Assembly (NCBI GenBank): GCA_037074765.1 | Contig: JBAMDO010000373.1 | Location: forward strand, 1 to 30,672 | Direction: 5' to 3' | DNA length: 30,672 nt | Source: Mansonella perstans | Taxonomy: Eukaryota; Nematoda; Chromadorea; Rhabditida; Onchocercidae | Shown: positions 11,400 to 22,631 of the stretch, piece after piece | Position numbering within the stretch: position 1 is the stretch's first letter | Layout: each line of letters begins with the position of its first letter | Notes under the pieces: model-generated | The model's input: the letters and a program-made list of their open reading frames with translations, nothing else | Told to the model about the DNA's origin: nothing | The model's database searches: none | Program-made: the position numbers and the translations under genes

Positions 11400-11716
11400 T
11401 TAATTCCTGATCAAAGCCTTAATTATCAAGGAATATATTATTGGAAAAAAAAAACAGTCTTAAGAAATACACTTGAATGATTATTATATGTCGAAATTTA
11501 CTGGAAGGAAAATTAACTTGAAATTTCTACAGCAATATGGAATTCATTCACCATAGATAGATTTTTTGAATAATGTATTTAATTTCTATTTACGCAAATG
11601 TTGCATTCTTTTTTCATTTAAATTTCTAATTCAAATTTGCTTTGAATTTTGAACGAGTCTGCAACTTATAATAATTGCAATGATGAAACAAAGTATTGGA
11701 ATTTATTGAAATCAAT
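11400..11716. repeat. Dispersed repeat, copy B
   Basis: Direct-orientation relative of copy A (9375..9648). It starts TTAATTCCTGATCAAAG, contains ACAGTCTTAAGAAATACA and TTTTGAACGAGTCTGCAA, and ends GATGAAACAAAGTATTGGAA TTTATTGAAAT. It has an extra segment of about 60 bp relative to A, near 11485-11540, which is present separately at 8810..8885 (copy C). Confidence 0.75.
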
Positions 11717-13452
11717 GATTTATATCATATCGGTGATGAGAAAAAGCAAAAACAGACCGATAAAAAAATTGACGAGAAAAATAGAATAAAAAGAGTGGAC
11801 TAGGGTTGTTTCGATTGTCACATGTTTGATGTGGTAAATCATTAACGAATATTGATTGAAAATTACATGAAAATAAATTTTTAGAATACTAGTCACCCAG
11901 TTGCTTCTTCAGATAAAAAATAAAAGTATTTCTTGAACTAAGAGTTGTCGGAAAAGAACGCAGGTACACAAGATTTACCAGGAAAACATTTCTTTTGTAC
12001 AGCACGTAACTCTCGATTCCTTTTTTAGAAAAAAAAAAGTACGATACATTACCACTTTTAGCAACAATATACTAAATCACTTGTATCACTGGAAAATGAG
12101 CTTTTTCATTGAAATTGAAATTAAATCAGACTGATTCATCAACTAGTAATTGGAAAAAAAATGCATTATATATATTTAGGAACATTATTTCGATCCATTT
12201 TTCATAACCATTTTATTACAAACAAACGTTGAAATTTTTATTTGAATAAATATATACTACATTTACATGCATACAAGCATATATATATATATATAAGTAA
12301 AAAGAAAGAAAAGAATTAAACTTATGATTAATGATTAGGCATAAAAATGGTGAAAGGAAAAAAGAAAAATTAGAAGAATGCGGGAGTTGTTGAAGGAAAA
12401 AAATAACGACTTCATTATAAGCACAGATGAATGCATTAGACAAATAAAAACTTCAAAAATTTGAAATTTGTAATATCTTATTAAAAAATACGCAATCAAG
12501 ATATCATCCAAAAGCACTAACTTTGAATGATGTAAAGGTGAAAAAAAAATTAAAACAATTGTGCAGGAAAAGACAGTGGTCGTTTCGTATGATGACAGAT
12601 CCCGATTGGAAAGGATAAATTAAAAATAATTTGTCCCTTTTAATAAATCTAAAACGAAATCTTTTTGGGTTGTATAATCTTAAACAAAAAAGAAACTGCA
12701 GAAAAAAAAATGTAGCAAATATTTCAAATCAACAAGCAACAATAATTTAATTTACATGAATCGTATACAACATATTTGCAAAGAACTCCAGTAAAGATAG
12801 TAAAAAGCAAATTAATTGGGACGGAACTTTTTGGTTGATATCGAAAAAAGATTGAAAGCTTCGAAAATAGTTAATCATTAAGTAGTTCGAGATTAGTTAA
12901 TTAGTAGACAGTTAATTTATTAAGCAGTACGTTCTATGTATTCTATCTCTTTATCAGCTATATAAATATGTATGTGCTTTTTTTGCACTAACTGTTAAGC
13001 ATTTTTATTGAAATTAACTAATACTTTGTGGCTCATCATTCCTGCTATAACAATTATCGTAATAAATAATTTGTTAATAATAGTATATGAAACGTTTATA
13101 AATTATCACCAACATGTATTTTTACCAAAATATAAAATAAACGTTCTATTTCAGCATGATCACTCACTCCATTAACTCACTCATAGTATAACTCCTCTCG
13201 ATTATTTCAGATCATTTAATCAAAAATAAAAACAAATAGTTTACAGAAAATAATCAATAATGATAACAAAATTTCAACTAATAGTATGAAATTTAAGATT
13301 TTGCGAAGTCTGATCGATTTCGCGCATTATAAAGTATAAAAAAAATTAGGAACCATCAAACCATTTTTATCAATAAATATTATTTTATACAAACCAAATA
13401 AGCAAAGCAACACAAGCATTTAATCAGGATAAGAATTTAGCAAAGCAAAACA
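11717..13452. other. AT-rich intergenic sequence, no gene seen
   Basis: It contains a short (TA)n run at about 12279-12296 and many poly-A runs. Open frames of 60 to 75 codons on the minus strand near 12216-12517 are Phe/Leu/Tyr-rich translations of A-rich sequence with no recognisable motif. The 3' UTR of the MADF gene must lie in its last few hundred bases. Confidence 0.5.
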
Positions 13453-16400
13453 TTACTGATGCATTGTAATTTCGATTTGTGGAACACTATCTTTAATACG
13501 GATACGGGTTGCATTCGGATCGGTACCAGCAAGTTGTTGATCAGCTTCCAGAATAGAAAACAACGTGTTCATGATATATTTGTGTGCTGCTAGTGCCAGC
13601 TGAGGTGAACGTATCGTTTTCATCATATCTATCCACACACGACCTGCAAGTATTAATTTCCAGAAGAAAAAAAAATCTACTTATGAAATTAAAAAACTGA
13701 AAAGCTCAATTATACAGTAAACAAAACGATATTGTTAATATATCATAATAAAAAAGTAAAAATAATTACAGTAGGACTATTACGTTTAATAGGCATAATG
13801 GCAATTTAAAAATGATTAAAAATCTAAAAAATTTAAGCTTTCTCTAACAGCTTAAATCTGTTCTTTAACAAGAACAAAACATAAATGAGCGAACAAAACG
13901 AATTATTCTTCCTACCAACATTCTCCCATCTTGAAGAATAGTCGCATAATGGAGAGGATGGAAAATGCTGCTGTTGTTGCAAATGTTGATGCGAGTTTGG
14001 ATTCAAGCTATATGATGGTAAACCATCTGAGGTAACTCGCTAAAATAAAACTTTGATCGAATATCTGAAGCAATAATAAATGAAATCATAAGACATTTAT
14101 GATTTAAACAAATCAAAAGATAGAGAGAAAGAGGGAGAAAAAGAACAGCTATTATATATTCTTCCACGTCATCGTTTCATTATATATCGAATTTAGCATT
14201 CAAAAATATTCTATCGATTACTGCGAGTATTGTAAGGCTTAATATAAATGATAGGCTCACTAACTATATGAAATAATATATCATTCCTCAAGTTATAACG
14301 TTAGCAAGAAAATAAGGACAAAAACTGAACAGTACATAGCATGAAAATTCAAATTCTTTTTTCTTTTCTTTAATCGAAATGAAAAAATCTTACCACAGAT
14401 CGTAAAATCTCTGCAACTGTATCTCCTGTTGAAACGCCAGAAAAAGTACTGTTAATGGTACCAGGATTTTGCTGCAAAAAAAAGTTTATTCAAGCTTATA
14501 GCACAATTATTAATTTAGCTACAAATTTAACTGCATAATAATAAAAAGCTGCATCAGTTAAAGAAAAAAACTACAGCATCATGCATGAAGATTAAGATCT
14601 ATTCACTTTTAAATGGAATATGAAAGTTTTAGTTCAAATTTAAATAATTATATCAGTTTCCCAAATCTGTCCCAAATACAAATCTAAAACAGCTTGATGA
14701 TGAAATTCAACGGATATCTAAGTTGAATTCGAAGATATACGACATTTAAAAAAATAATCATCTCAATATACATGTAATGCCGATTGTTTCTGTTGTTTCC
14801 ACATTTTACGAGGATTTCTGTACGCTTCGTAACGTTGTGCTCGTACCCGTGTCTTATGAACGGGTGTTGTTTGATCAGCACTACTATTGTTACTACTATG
14901 CGGTAAGCCTTCAACGGATGCTGTTGGTGATACCACTTGTTTCTCATCATAATTTTCCGGTGATTTCGTGCTATCAGCAGCAGAAGCTATCGCAATATTA
15001 TCCACATCTACGCTGTAAGCAGTTCTTGTATAACTGCAAGTAAGTTCGTCAAGGTCAACAATAAACGGAAAATATAACAAATATATATATATATGTATAT
15101 ACTTTATAATTACGGCAAAATTTTGCTGTTATTCATTTGTAACAACTGACAAATGATATTATTTGTAGAAGCTTTACGATAGAAAAAAGTTATGTTATGA
15201 TTTAATTTGCACTTTTATAACCAAATAAACTGACAACAAAGATAGAAGTAATCACTCTGTAATTTAATATATCCATAAGTGAAGACTACCAATATACTGA
15301 TGAAATTGAGGTCGGCAAAAAGATTTAGTTAATGTGAAGTATGAACTGTTTAAAAAAATATGCAATTTAATTATCATAACAGGAATTAAGCTTTTATATA
15401 ATTCATATCAACCATTAAAAAATTTATTATGAAGTTAAAGTTTTTCTCATTCTAAACAGATTAGCCATTTTATGTTAGTAATATCAAAAAAATAATCAAA
15501 ATAAAAATTAATACAAAGAAATTAAAGATTTGATAAGCAACATAATTATACACGACAGGATGCTCAAACCATTTCCATAGAAAAAACCAAAAAAAGAAGC
15601 AAAAAAAAGCCTACTTTCTCAATTCATTTTGCTCGGTGGTTGTGAAAGAATGAAACGTGGGATCAACCAATTCGTACTTCGCTGTGAATTCAGCTTCTGT
15701 AAGTTAAAACAAAGCTAAAGAACAAACTCTAACTTTGATGCAGTCACTGTTCAGTTGAGGGAATGTACTGCTTGAATAATACTGCATAAGAGGAAAAGAG
15801 TTAGAATCAAAACCAAATGAAAAGAACATGTAAAATAAAGTAGCAAACAAACTAGCAAACTGACTTCGTTCATCGCCACTTCCAACTGGAATAGACAAAA
15901 CTGTATCGCCTTTTTGCTGAAACAAGCAACAAATAAGCATCAATTAGTGGAAGAAATAATTTTGGAATGAATTCCTTTTCATTTCAATTAATTAGTCAAT
16001 TAGAGATAATTCTCAGTTTGCCATTGCAGGTGATATAAAAGCCTTCATACTAAAATAATGAATAAATCAATTCCAACACGACAGGATTTATAACGGTAAA
16101 TAGCAATATTTCTCATTAAATGATAACTGCTAATTGCTGATGTATTACTTCGCCCTATTATAGCATGTGTTCTTCTATAAAAAGAAAAAAAAAAACTTCT
16201 AAGTGATAAAGATAAAGGACTTATAACATAGAAAATAGAATTTATTCCTCGAAAATGAAAGCTAAGTGCTGGCCAGCAAAAAACTAGCATACAATTTTTG
16301 TTCCAATTATTGGCCTTCTTAGAATGCTAACTGTAAGATCTCTATGCTACTTTCAATACATGTATTATAATATCAACAAATTCCAAATAAATAACCTGTA

Positions 16401-17874
16401 AAGAATCAGACAAAGTAATAGGAAGCATTGGTTCAACAGCTTTTGAAATTGTTTGCTCAGCATCAAGGACAGCTTGCGCAGTTAAGAATGTATCCACAAG
16501 ATGTGCGACATTTGATGATGATGGCAATTGACTGGATCGTTGTACTGATAATGGCCGATACCATTTTGTTTGTCTGTAAATCAAAAAAAAAAATGAAATA
16601 CAAGCAGATATGTGAGAAATGTTTGATACCGATCGTAGCTATAGATACATGATTTTGATAAGATTCCTTACTACAGCAAAGTTATTATAAATCATTATTA
16701 AAATTAACATTAAATAAAGTCAAATTACTAAATAATTGCTCAATTCACTTAACACAGTTATCAACAAATATTTTTAATTTCGAAGGAAATTTAGAGAAAA
16801 AACAACTCTTACTCATATTGATCGCGTAAAAAGCTCATCGCTTCAAAATATGGCCAATTTGTTGCACCGTTCCGACGTTTACCATCATATAATCGTCGAC
16901 GATACTTCTCGCTTAATTCGCGCCATGCTGAAGCCACAACTTCAGCTGTTACTGGAATTGAAACAATTTGAAATTTCGATTTAAGTAAAGGAAAACTCGC
17001 AGATTATGAATGGAAATTTTGAGTATTCGTACTGCTTACATTCTTATTTCACAAACATGACAAAATAGAAATATGATCTCTTATAGAAACAATAATATAA
17101 TATAGGTATAGCATACCAGTAATGAAATATTAACTAAAAGACTATAGAAGATGAAATATATGATCTTAAAATATAAAATTCCCTAAAGACTAATTTTACA
17201 ACCTCTTTCACGTCTGAACAAAGATAAATATGCTATTTCACTGTTTATTTCTTTCGTAATTTGTATTTGATTATTAAAAATATTTCTAGTTTCTCTAAGA
17301 GAATTGCTGAATTAGTTCATTTTTCAGAGGGTCTAAGTTTTAAAAGTAAATAATTTTACGTAAATTCGGGATGAATGAATCGTCATTTTTGGATAGTAAT
17401 AACACACAGCATATGCAAATACTTTCAGCTTCCTATTGTTCAATCAGTGTTGTATATAACAACAAAAAAAAAAAAAAAACCTTATATATTCATAAATCCA
17501 TTAAAATAATTCAGTTACTAAATGCAACGTGATAATGGATAGTATAATTGCATAGTTGCAGTATTTACACAACTACACATACAAATATATATAGAAAAGT
17601 ATGAAACAAAAGGAGAAAATTACCTTAATATTTAGTTTAACTCTTAAAAAATAATAAATTAAAAATAAATAAACCACTGCCAAACAATAAAAGGAATGTA
17701 CTAACCAGCTTCCAAATTAAGTTGCTCCGCAATTTCAGCAAATCGATGAATTTTTAAATCAAAATGTGTAATATAGGTAGTGGATGTTCGATCCCAAATA
17801 TTTGGATCTTGTCGTATAATATTGATCAATTCAAAAATTGACTCTGAACCACCAGCTGTTTCAATTTGCTCCAT
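13453..17874 (-). CDS. MADF-domain protein, nine exons, about 428 aa, probable transcription regulator
   Basis: Exons are 17874..17706, 16951..16813, 16573..16396, 15916..15853, 15696..15615, 15033..14772, 14471..14394, 14039..13916 and 13643..13453. The frame closes exactly over all nine. Residues about 15-105 form a MADF domain: FELINIIRQDPNIWDRTS, then AWRELSEKYRRRLYDGKRR and NWPYFEAMSFLRDQYE, with the conserved Trp/Tyr positions of this Myb/SANT-like fold. MADF proteins usually bind DNA and act as transcriptional regulators. The middle is Ser/Thr-rich and low complexity; a basic stretch near residues 275-295 (HKTRVRAQRYEAYRNPRKMW) could be a nuclear localisation signal. Exon 8 encodes a Gln/His run (HQHLQQQQHF). 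The C-terminal helix-rich part (RVWIDMMKTIRSPQLALAAH) could be a BESS-like protein-interaction motif; this is inference. The exon 4 donor is the least certain junction: a GTTTGT site at 15852 was chosen because it restores phase. Confidence 0.88.
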
Positions 17875-17908
17875 TTAGATATATAATATCAGATCGAATC
17901 ACAACCTG
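17875..17908 (-). promoter_or_regulatory. Splice acceptor and 31-nt 5' leader of the MADF gene
   Basis: On the minus strand ATTATTTTGCAG ends at 17906, followed by 31 nt without an open frame in phase and then ATGGAGCAAATTG. A strong acceptor this close to the start suggests SL trans-splicing or a 5' UTR intron whose first exon was not found. Confidence 0.55.
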
Positions 17909-18484
17909 CAAAATAATTTCAAAATATTTCAGACAAAAAAAAAAAAAAAAAAAAGAATCGAATAGATATATATTTCGTAGCAAATACATGTTTATAAGTT
18001 TACTTTATATTTCATGTATAATAATCAATTATCAATAATGTGGTAAATAAAATAAATGAATATACTATTACTGATATTGATATAAGCCATTAGAATAATT
18101 CGATTACTGCAAATGCAACGTGATAATTCGGTAGTATAATTACGTACTTGTAAAATATGCTGAAAAAAGAAAAAAAAACAAAGTCTTAAAGGTATAAATT
18201 TGATTAAAATTCAATCAATTTAGTTACATTATCAATTGAAATGATTCTTTGATTAAAAATACTACTGCTACTATATCACTAATGTTATCTGTTTGAATTG
18301 CTTGAAAGATTTTCAGAATTTCGATAATTTATAATAACATAAAATTCACGGAAGTGATAAAAAATAAAAGTAATATATGATAAGAAATGATAGTTAACAT
18401 ACTTTCCTCTCCATTAAATGCTTAAACATTTCTAATTCAATCAATTTTTATCAAAACTGAAAGCAATCAATTTTTTACCAAATA
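17906..18484. other. Outron or intergenic sequence, no gene seen
   Basis: This AT-rich stretch separates the MADF leader from the possible terminal exon at 18485..18595. A near-duplicate (AGCCATTAGAATAATTCGAT followed by GCAACGTGATAAT, about 18084-18130) echoes sequence in MADF intron 1 at about 17495-17535 (CCATTAAAATAATTC, GCAACGTGATAATGG). It is a local direct repeat about 590 bp apart. Confidence 0.5.
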
Positions 18485-18595
18485 TTAATCAGTAAAGTAA
18501 AAATTTTGATTCCATAACTGTGATACAAAATCAGTATAACGATCACGTGATAAACTAACAATTGGGTACGCTAACATTTGACGTATAAAACGAGC
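18485..18595 (-). CDS. Possible terminal exon of an unidentified gene (36 codons plus stop)
   Basis: After an acceptor-like TTATACTGCAG, the minus strand reads ARFIRQMLAYPIVSLSRDRY, then TDFVSQLWNQNFYFTD and stop TAA at 18487..18485. Codon and residue mix look like a folded protein rather than translated AT noise. I do not recognise the family. No partner exon was found upstream on the minus strand to 22632; the region is dominated by a microsatellite and AT-rich DNA. The polypyrimidine tract of the acceptor is poor. It could be a 3'-terminal exon of a gene with a long intron, an upstream operon partner of the MADF gene, or chance. Confidence 0.3.
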   Translation of the reverse strand, partial: ARFIRQMLAYPIVSLSRDRYTDFVSQLWNQNFYFTD

Positions 18596-18641
18596 CTGCA
18601 GTATAATTCAGCTCCACAATTACAACTGTTCGTGTGAATAC

Positions 18642-19072
18642 AGATGTGTATGTGTTTGTGTGTATGTATTTATTTATGTATGCATATATGTATGTATGCA
18701 TGTATGTATGTATGTATGTATGTGTGTATGTCTCTATGTATGTATGTATGTATGTGTGTATGTATGTATGTATGTATGTATGTATATGTATATATGTATG
18801 TTTGTATGTATGTATGTATGTATGTATGTATGTATGTATGTATACATCTTTGTATGTTCGTATGTGTGCATATATATATGCACTTATACGTGTGTGTTTG
18901 TATGTGTATGTATATGTATACGTCTTTGTATGTTCGTATGTATGCATATATGTATGCACTTATACGTGTGTATTTATATGTGCATGTATGTATGTACGCA
19001 TATATGCATGTATACATACACATGTGCATATGTATATATATTGTGTATGTATATATATATATATATATATTT
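18642..19072. repeat. (TATG)n tetranucleotide array with a 76-bp higher-order duplication
   Basis: From about 18642 to 18846 the plus strand is interrupted TATG repeats (some TGTG, TCTC and TATA variants). From 18840 a 76-bp unit, beginning GTATACATCTTTGTATGTTC and containing CACTTATACGTGTGT, is followed directly by a second copy at 18916..18991. The array decays into (TA)n at about 19050-19071. TATG contains no stop in any of six frames, so long open frames on both strands (MYVC and HTYI repeats) are artefacts. Confidence 0.95.
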
Positions 19073-19092
19073 ATGAACAATGTCTGTATATA

Positions 19093-19889
19093 ACGTCTAG
19101 ACAACGTAAAGAAATGACGTATTTTCCTCACGTAACTATAAACCTATATATGCGTGTATTTAACGCATATGAAAAACCAGGTAAAATAAAGAGGGTTGAA
19201 AAAAAAAAATTAATTTGATAATACACGTCTTGCGTGTTACGTGTAAATGTATTTGTAATATGGACAATATTGATTGAAGCAATATTTGTTGAAAAGAGGA
19301 CAGCAGTGTAACACATTATGCAGTTGCATATTGTCATGCATACTGCAAAATATTGCGTAAAAGTACGAAATGCTAACTGATTCACAAATGATTAATTCAA
19401 GTTTTGCAATAAGACGTATAATATTTCTAATGTATTCCGTAAAATAGAATTGCAAACGTGTTACGTGCAACAGATAAACATTGTTATTATGCTTTTTTTT
19501 TCTTGGTCATTATAATTTGAAGCAAATGCTGCTACTATAATTGTTGCTATTCATGGATGTATTTTTTTATTAATTACTTATTAATTTATTAATTATTAAT
19601 TACAATGATATTAATTTCACGTGTAATTTATGCCATTCTCGTGCATTATTTTACGTAAATTATATAATTACGTCACGTTGATATTGTCAAATTTTTTGAA
19701 AAAGCTTTTATTTTTACGGCAGTATAGATGCAATTTTATAGAAGCATTTTAGTTTGAATAATTGGAAGCACATTTTTAAACATCAAAAAATAAAGCACAA
19801 AATATATATATATATAATACAAAAAATTTTACAAAATAATAAATTAGTGTGGAGAAATGTTACGTAAGATAATGTTTGCTCATACACGT
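19093..19889. other. Tract dense in ACGT core motifs
   Basis: ACGT occurs at 19093, 19104, 19117, 19130, 19225, 19239, 19414, 19456, 19463, 19619, 19653, 19670, 19675, 19862 and 19886: 15 times in about 800 bp. Contexts include a perfect CACGTG (19618..19623), TTACGTAA (19651..19658), TTACGTCA (19668..19675) and GTTACGTAAG. Such cores are bound by bZIP and bHLH factors. No gene is visible here. The function is unknown; a regulatory role is only inference. Confidence 0.5.
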
Positions 19890-21930
19890 TTTAAGCGTAA
19901 ACAAATGAGATTTATCATGTATAATAGGGAAAAAAACAAACAAACAAATATATTATCATTAACAACATTAGTTTAACGATATCATCATCAAGGATAGTTT
20001 CATTTCATTTTATTTTAGATCGATCAATCATTTCAGACTAATTTGATGATGATTATATAAACAAAAATTGTGACAAAGATACATGCATTGAATTAAATTA
20101 ATTTAATGTCAAATCAATTTGGAAATTTTACTTCTCAGATATATATGTGATTTGAAAACTCCTACCCGGAATTTAAATTTCTTTAGCTAACAACGTTGTC
20201 GTGAATAATTGTGAAATGTTTGGTGCTATGTATCTCCATAGCTAATCGTTATTTTAGCTTATTTCATTAATTCAAAATAAAAGTACTTGAAAAAAGAAAT
20301 TTTAATTTTAACTAGTTTTTTAAGAGAGATACTCTTTAGGATTCCTCGCTAATTTAATTTCTCTAATTAAGAATGTTTTTTTTCTTTTTTTATTAAATGC
20401 TTATTTCTAATTTTTCCCTAATTTATTCTTTTTTTGCAATTATTTTCTAACCTATTACTATAAATTAAGGCTAAAATTGGAATTACAGTAGTTTTGATAA
20501 ATGCGAATCGGAATGCAATATATTTCCTAGAAATGAGATTTTTTTTACAATTAATTCAAAAAATGCGATAATTAACAAAAACAACAAATTAAGGAAATCT
20601 TTGAATCAATTTGAAGATTAAAATTATTAAAATACAAAAGTGTATCAACTGTATTGTAAAATACTACAGTATTTTAATTTTTGAATACTGTTTGTTGAGA
20701 TCAAAAAACATTACCATATCAATGTATATAATAAGCATTATGGAAATGAAAATGATTATTCAAATAATAATGAAATAAATTAAACGTTCATATCTTTGTT
20801 GATAAATTTCCAGAAAATAAAATAAAATGGAAAATTAAATTTTTAATAAATTTATTAAACTCATGCTATAGAGAAAAAAAAAAGACGAAAAAAAGTAATT
20901 GGTGAAAAAGTTAATTTAATTTAATTTCATTCTTCCTGAACAAATCAAAAATTAATTAACAATTCAATTGAATGATTTGAATTCAATATTACTTAGCTAA
21001 TATTTATTAATAAGTCATAATGACTAATCTATGTTCGAATCATTGCTATCCTTAATTGTGTTAATTAAATTTTATTTGTAAATTTCATACATTAACTTTA
21101 TCATATATTATCATTGTGCTTATCTATTGGTATAGGTATTTTATCAAAATAGTATAACTGGTATGTTGATGTAAAAAAATTAAATCGAAAATGAATTAAA
21201 TTTTTCATATCATTTTGCCAAATTTAGTAGAGAATTGACAAATAAAATATTAGTAAAAAAGAAATAAATGTAAACATTTTTCAAATCATATCAATTCTCT
21301 AACTAAATTAACTTTAATTAAAGTACTTCTTCTATTCTTTTTTAATTACATTTTGTAATTGTTTACTCTCTTTGCGAAGTACTTGCATCAATTACTTATA
21401 TGGAATGAAATTTTCCAATTCATCATCATTGTAATTCTTGTTCGAAAAATTTTTCAACAAGTTCCTAAGATTTTAATTTCATTTATTTCAGTTAAATATT
21501 CAGAAAAAATTCGCTATGTTTGAAATGATACTAATTGTCAACAAGTTTTCATGTCATCATTTTATTTAAATTAATTTTTCAGTTATTTCATTCCTATTAA
21601 ATATTAATTTCGGAAAATAGTAATAGCACGTAAAAAAGCTAAAATTTGCAAAACATAAAGAGATAACGACAACTTTTTTTTTAAAACTATTTTTGAATTA
21701 ATAAATTATTTAAATGCCCAAATTATTTCCTAATGGCACAGGTACACATCAGTGTTTTTGCTTTTCTTTTTTTTTTATTTATCAATTTTTTCAATCACTT
21801 AGCAATTTTGTATAATTTCAGCAATTTCATTATTTCACTAATAATTTCTTATTATTAGTATGAGTGAAAAATTTGTTATAATTGTAAGATAATTTTAATG
21901 CATATAAATAAATGCTAACGAAAATTCCAG
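19890..21930. other. AT-rich intergenic sequence, no gene seen
   Basis: I see no exon-like sequence on either strand. Short frames such as the one at 20190-20245 (both strands, about 20 codons) are too short to support. Confidence 0.5.
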
Positions 21931-22149
21931 GTATTCTTATTCTTATTACTTATTATTATTCCAGTATTCTTATTCTTATTAATATTCCATTATTATCATT
22001 CTTATTTTTATTACGTTTTATTAATATTCCACTAACTCTTATTACTTCTTATTAGTATTCCAGGATTCATATTCTTATACTTATTAACAATCCGGCATTC
22101 TTATTCTTATTACTACTTATTAACATTTCAGTATTCTTATAGTTATCTC
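21931..22149. repeat. Degenerate minisatellite, about seven units of 26-42 bp
   Basis: Units begin GTATTCTTATTCTTATTA (with drifted versions GGATTCATATTCTTATA and GCATTCTTATTCTTATTA) and end TATTAATATTCCA or similar. Unit breaks fall at about 21931, 21964, 21990, 22032, 22063, 22095 and 22131. It lies about 480 bp downstream of the p35 stop codon. Confidence 0.8.
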
Positions 22150-22631
22150 AAAATGCTGCAATTTTTTTTTTTTTTTTTTAATTTTCAAATTTTCTACAAA
22201 AAATCAAAAAGTAGTATTAAAAGCATTGTTAAAATTAAAAAAAAAAATTAAAAGTTTTAGCATTTTTCTCAAGCATATATCTGCACTATAGATAAATAAT
22301 TACGATGACAATTGTGATGACATCGCATAAATTTTACAAAAAAATCTTCAATATATATGCGGATCAAAGTTAATTAATTAGTATTTATTCAAATTTAGCA
22401 AAAAGTATTAGAAAAAAAATTTTTAAGCAGTAATTGAAATAAAAAAAAGCTCAGCAAATATGGAATTAGAAATAAGAAAAAAGATTTAAAAGTGAAATAA
22501 TTATGCTTCTGTGTTAAAGTATGCTAAGTAATTAAAAAAAAATTAATAGAAAAAGAGAAAAAAATTTTCTCGTAACGAATTTAATTAAAATTTTACTCAT
22601 ACATTTACATATCTGATAAACAAATATTTAT
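22150..22631. other. AT-rich sequence downstream of the p35 gene
   Basis: It contains long poly-T and poly-A runs and no gene. An AATAAA on the minus strand at 22632..22627 overlaps the last base of the p35 stop codon and could be its polyadenylation signal, giving a very short 3' UTR; this is uncertain. Confidence 0.45.

Noticed and set aside
14684..15043. Open frames on the other frames across 14.7-15.0 kb
   Set aside because: They are shadows of MADF exon 6, which keeps phase with exons 5 and 7 and has proper splice sites.
15704..15943. Reading straight through MADF exon 4 to the stop at 15704
   Set aside because: The downstream part is Phe/Leu-rich intron translation. A GTTTGT donor at 15852 restores phase with exon 5, so the long frame is not used in the model.
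16045..16290. Minus-strand open frame between MADF exons 3 and 4
   Set aside because: It contains only hydrophobic, Ser/Phe-rich intron translation with no motif. The MADF frame closes without it.
18555..19218. Open frames of 134 to 194 codons on both strands encoding MYVC or HTYI repeats
   Set aside because: They are six-frame translations of a TATG tetranucleotide repeat, which contains no stop codon in any frame. They overlap each other and lack flanking coding sequence.
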